Shown: positions 19,402 to 21,600 of the stretch, piece by piece
Layout: the number at the start of each line of letters is the position of its first letter
How positions within the stretch are numbered: position 1 is the stretch's first letter
Assembly (NCBI GenBank): GCA_003427395.1
Contig: BFEA01000613.1
Location: forward strand, 210,761 to 232,360
DNA from: Chara braunii
Taxonomy: Eukaryota > Streptophyta > Charophyceae > Charales > Characeae
Direction: 5' to 3'
DNA length: 21,600 nucleotides
The notes under the pieces: model-generated
Told to the model about the DNA's origin: nothing
The model's database searches: none
The model's input: only the letters and a program-made list of their open reading frames with translations
Translations under genes and position numbers: made by a program

Positions 19402-19716
19402 GTCGCATGGCCTGAGGTCTTCCCACGTGCCTCCTATCCTGCGCTTCACCCACCACCGCGGCGTCGCATGAGAAATCACTCCGCAACCCAACGCGTAGCA
19501 CAACTGAACAACAGCCTCCGACGTCGCCACGTATTCGGCTCCATCGTCCGGACCTTGCGTCAATGTCCTCCGTCTACGCTCGTGCAACTCCTCCTTCAGT
19601 CGCCCCAGCGCCCTCTCCTGCTGACATCGAAGAACGATCGTGGACACGGCCGCCGCCACGGCCTGCAGCTCACGAGGCATCAACACATCACGTCTACCCT
19701 CTCCGCCGCCCTCCAT
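19402..19716 (-). pseudogene. Harbinger-type transposase N-terminal remnant
   Basis: The minus-strand frame opens at 19716 (MEGGGEGRRD). It has a predicted helix rich in Arg/Glu/Leu (CQQERALGRLKEELHERRRR, residues about 32-51), then PDDGAEYVATSEAVVQL, and the motif PRWWVKRRIGGTWEDL (about residues 85-100). In PIF/Harbinger transposases a WWV...R..G....L motif lies just before the catalytic DDE domain. Here the similarity stops after RPCD (19402). The frame stays open to 19054, but that part looks like GC-rich antisense sequence. The catalytic residues are therefore missing. The upstream start region is uncertain; other starts are possible. Confidence 0.6.
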
Positions 19717-20334
19717 AGCCGCGACGTGGACACGGACCCGTCGCTCCGCTGCCGTCTGTGTCGTCCTTCCGCACCCGACGAAGAAGCCGAAGACGTCCGT
19801 CGAAAGGTGGCCCCTTTTCTCTGCTTACAGTCCCGCACACGGAAACGAGGAGCAAGGCGCAGTCGACGTGTGCAAAGGTCCACGGCGATGGACGCACCAC
19901 ACGCTGCCCGCGCAGTCGCAACGGCCTCGGGACGGAACCTCCGCCGCCGCTGAGCCCCTTTCCGCAGCACGCCGTCCTCGCGCCGCAAGCCACACATCGT
20001 CATCGTCGTCACAGCAGTCATTCAAATTTTGAATTTCAAATGCCCACGCCCTTGGGGTTAAATTTCTTTTTGTGTCGCCCGCCGTATGCCGTTTCCCGCC
20101 ACGTGTCGCTGGACCACGCCGCCTCCACACGGACAAAAGACGCTGGACCAAGGACGACCGACCCCGCGGCCGCTAATTTACGTATGAAAATGGCTCGCGG
20201 GTAAGCCACAAGGAAACATCCTCGGGGGAGGTCCCCAAGGATGAGTGAAACGACGCCGCAAATTCCCCTAAAAAACCACAAGGAGATTTCCTTGTGGCTC
20301 AAGGAACTCGTAAGGAGTGTCTAACGAGGCCCAA

Positions 20335-20471
20335 AGTCTGCCTGCCTCCTCTACTTGTAGTAGCTATCCCACTTACTTGAATCTGCAGACTCATAAGAAT
20401 AATCTTTTGAGGAATAGTCTGCCTGTCTGCTCTACTTGTAGTAGCTATCCCACTGTTTTAACTCTGCAGAC
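20335..20471. repeat. 81-bp tandem duplication
   Basis: AGTCTGCCTGCCTCCTCTAC (20335) and AGTCTGCCTGTCTGCTCTAC (20416) start two units sharing TTGTAGTAGCTATCCCACT and CTGCAGAC. The first unit begins exactly at the right end of the Harbinger-like element. Confidence 0.75.
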
Positions 20472-21410
20472 CCCCAGGGTCCTGCATCCCACTGGGAGGC
20501 AACCTGTATAGAAAACCAGTTATGAGGTCATTGGTGAGCTTTTGTATCCTTCGAGAGAGGGCACCAAATAGGTAGTTAGGTGCTGATACTTGTCTAATAT
20601 GTCACTGGAAGAAAGAGATGGCGGACGGCAGAAAAATCTCGGTCCAAGTGGCGTGGTGGAAAACAACTGGGGAACCAGAGGAGGGGTGTCTAGGGGAGAT
20701 TGACCCCCCCCTCCCAGTGCAACCCGCAGACACACAAACAGACAGAGGCACATTTGGCAAGATGTGAAGTCTGGTGGATGGCATACTACAACAACCATCA
20801 GTGGATGGAAGCAGCCACCATCACCCTACACCACAAGAGAATGAGAGTTGGAGCAAGTGCAGGATGTGGCAATCTGCCTGGCAGTGCTCAAATACTCCTT
20901 TTTCCAAGAAAGTTCTTTAAGGTGAATCACGTTGTCGGAAAGGCCGTAGCATATCCACTATTCCAACCCACTACAATACCTTCACTACAATACCAATCAA
21001 TCGATACCCAGCTTGAGAAAGAACAAACGTCATTATAGAATATTACAGTCATCACTGTTACTGCGCATACATTTTTATTTTATTTTTTTAAACGGGCCCA
21101 GTGCCCAAGGCTTTAGATTGTGAATCAATAGCTCAAGAGGCCGGGGTCCTCACAGTCTACCCGGAAAAAAAAAGAAAAAAGATTCCGGGAGCCTTACACA
21201 GTTTCGTGTTTTACAGGACCCAATGGGACCCGCTACTGACATCCTGTCAACCAACTTTTTTTTTTTCTTTTTTTTTTCTGTCAACCAACTTTAGAGAAAA
21301 GAACTAATCCTACTCCACACTTTAAGTTTCTCTGGGAAGAAAACTACACTGCTACACCAATCTCTGAGTAATAAAACATTACTAACTAAGCGAGAGCATA
21401 TTAGCCTGCA
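20472..21410. other. Unassigned stretch
   Basis: No gene is recognised; the open frames are short and without features. TGTCAACCAACTT is repeated on both sides of a T-rich run (about 21245-21292). Confidence 0.35.
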
Positions 21411-21600
21411 ATCTTCGGAGATATGTCCGCCTGCAATTTACTGCCCAACCCCGATCTGGGTGGAGGCCGGGTTTTGATCCTGGAGTTGAAGTAAGACCTT
21501 ACTCTGTCCTCTGCAGTAGAGGAACAGCTTTCGTCAACACAAGCTACCCTGATTAATAGACAGGTGGCTGCAACACACCAAGACTTTTTTTTTTTTTTTT
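21411..21600. other. Weakly tRNA-like sequence and terminal T run
   Basis: On the minus strand GGGTAGCTTG starts a series of short stems: GCTT/AAGC, TCCTC/GAGGA with a 7-base loop, GTAAG/CTTAC, and CCAGG/CCCGG with loop ATCAAAA. The order is that of a class II tRNA, but the acceptor stem does not pair and U33 is absent. It is at most a tRNA-derived relic. The window ends in a T run (21585-21600). Confidence 0.2.

Larger units (their letters stand above)
18588..20332 (-). mobile_element. PIF/Harbinger-like transposon, internally deleted (1745 bp)
   Basis: The ends are inverted repeats: GGGCCTCGTTAGACACTCC at 18588 and its complement at 20332, identical over 21 bp. AAA lies on both sides (18585-18587, 20333-20335). 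Each subterminal region carries repeated CCTTGTGG/CCACAAGG motifs, possible transposase-binding sites. The GGGCCT start and 3-bp duplication are typical of PIF/Harbinger. The inside is GC-rich and carries the start of a transposase on the minus strand without its DDE domain, so the copy should depend on an active relative. Near-identical ends suggest fairly recent activity. Confidence 0.87.

Noticed and set aside
18607-19953. 448-residue plus-strand open frame inside the Harbinger-like element
   Set aside because: It starts in the terminal and subterminal repeats, runs through GC-rich sequence, and shows no domain. The minus strand carries the recognisable transposase motif, so this is an antisense shadow.

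Overview
Eukaryotic nuclear DNA from a large, repeat-rich genome. The window holds no intact conventional protein gene. It is a mosaic of transposon relics, long diverged repeats and very long microsatellites. A plant-type lineage is suggested by a U2 snRNA-like sequence at 13499 that opens ATACCTTTCT (plant form) rather than the animal form. The mix of Ty3, LINE, hAT-like and PIF/Harbinger-like remnants fits a streptophyte plant or charophyte-like alga; this assignment is an inference. Single N bases sit at 68, 5183 and 14922, two of them inside GA tracts, so those tract lengths are uncertain.

Layout. 1-173: a 165-bp foldback element with TAA target duplications. 170-2160: non-coding sequence with a hairpin element, small tandem duplications and GATA/GAA microsatellites. 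2158-3310 and 15320-16496: two copies (X1, X2) of a ~1.15-kb TG...CA repeat. 3300-5640: microsatellites, a 400-bp ATGG-type satellite and two tiny open frames of doubtful status. 5893-8520: a dead Ty3/Gypsy pol relic (RT end, RNase H, integrase) on the + strand. Its integrase is split at 7348-8131 by three transposons nested inside one another.

8971-10113 and 11978-13104: two copies (A, B) of another ~1.1-kb repeat that is distantly related to X. Most copies carry a strong CAG/GTAAGT splice-donor-like site, followed in A, B and X1 by an LQQRD-type reading. Between them lie tandem units with four CACGTG G-boxes. 13499-13738: a nearly full-length U2 snRNA-derived sequence broken by a 21-A tract. 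13740-17080: GC-richer unassigned DNA, a GA microsatellite and X2. 17084-17197: a foldback. 17289-17585: a LINE reverse-transcriptase fragment. 17988-18279: a third copy of the hAT-like element. 18588-20332: a 1745-bp PIF/Harbinger-like element with long terminal inverted repeats, a 3-bp target duplication, subterminal repeats, and on the minus strand a transposase N-terminus whose catalytic domain is missing. 20335-21600: no gene recognised.

The most informative parts are the triple-nested insertion, where the empty site, target duplication and order of events can be read directly; the Harbinger deletion derivative; the U2-like locus with a changed branch-site recognition sequence; and the A/B/X repeats with a conserved exon-donor layout.
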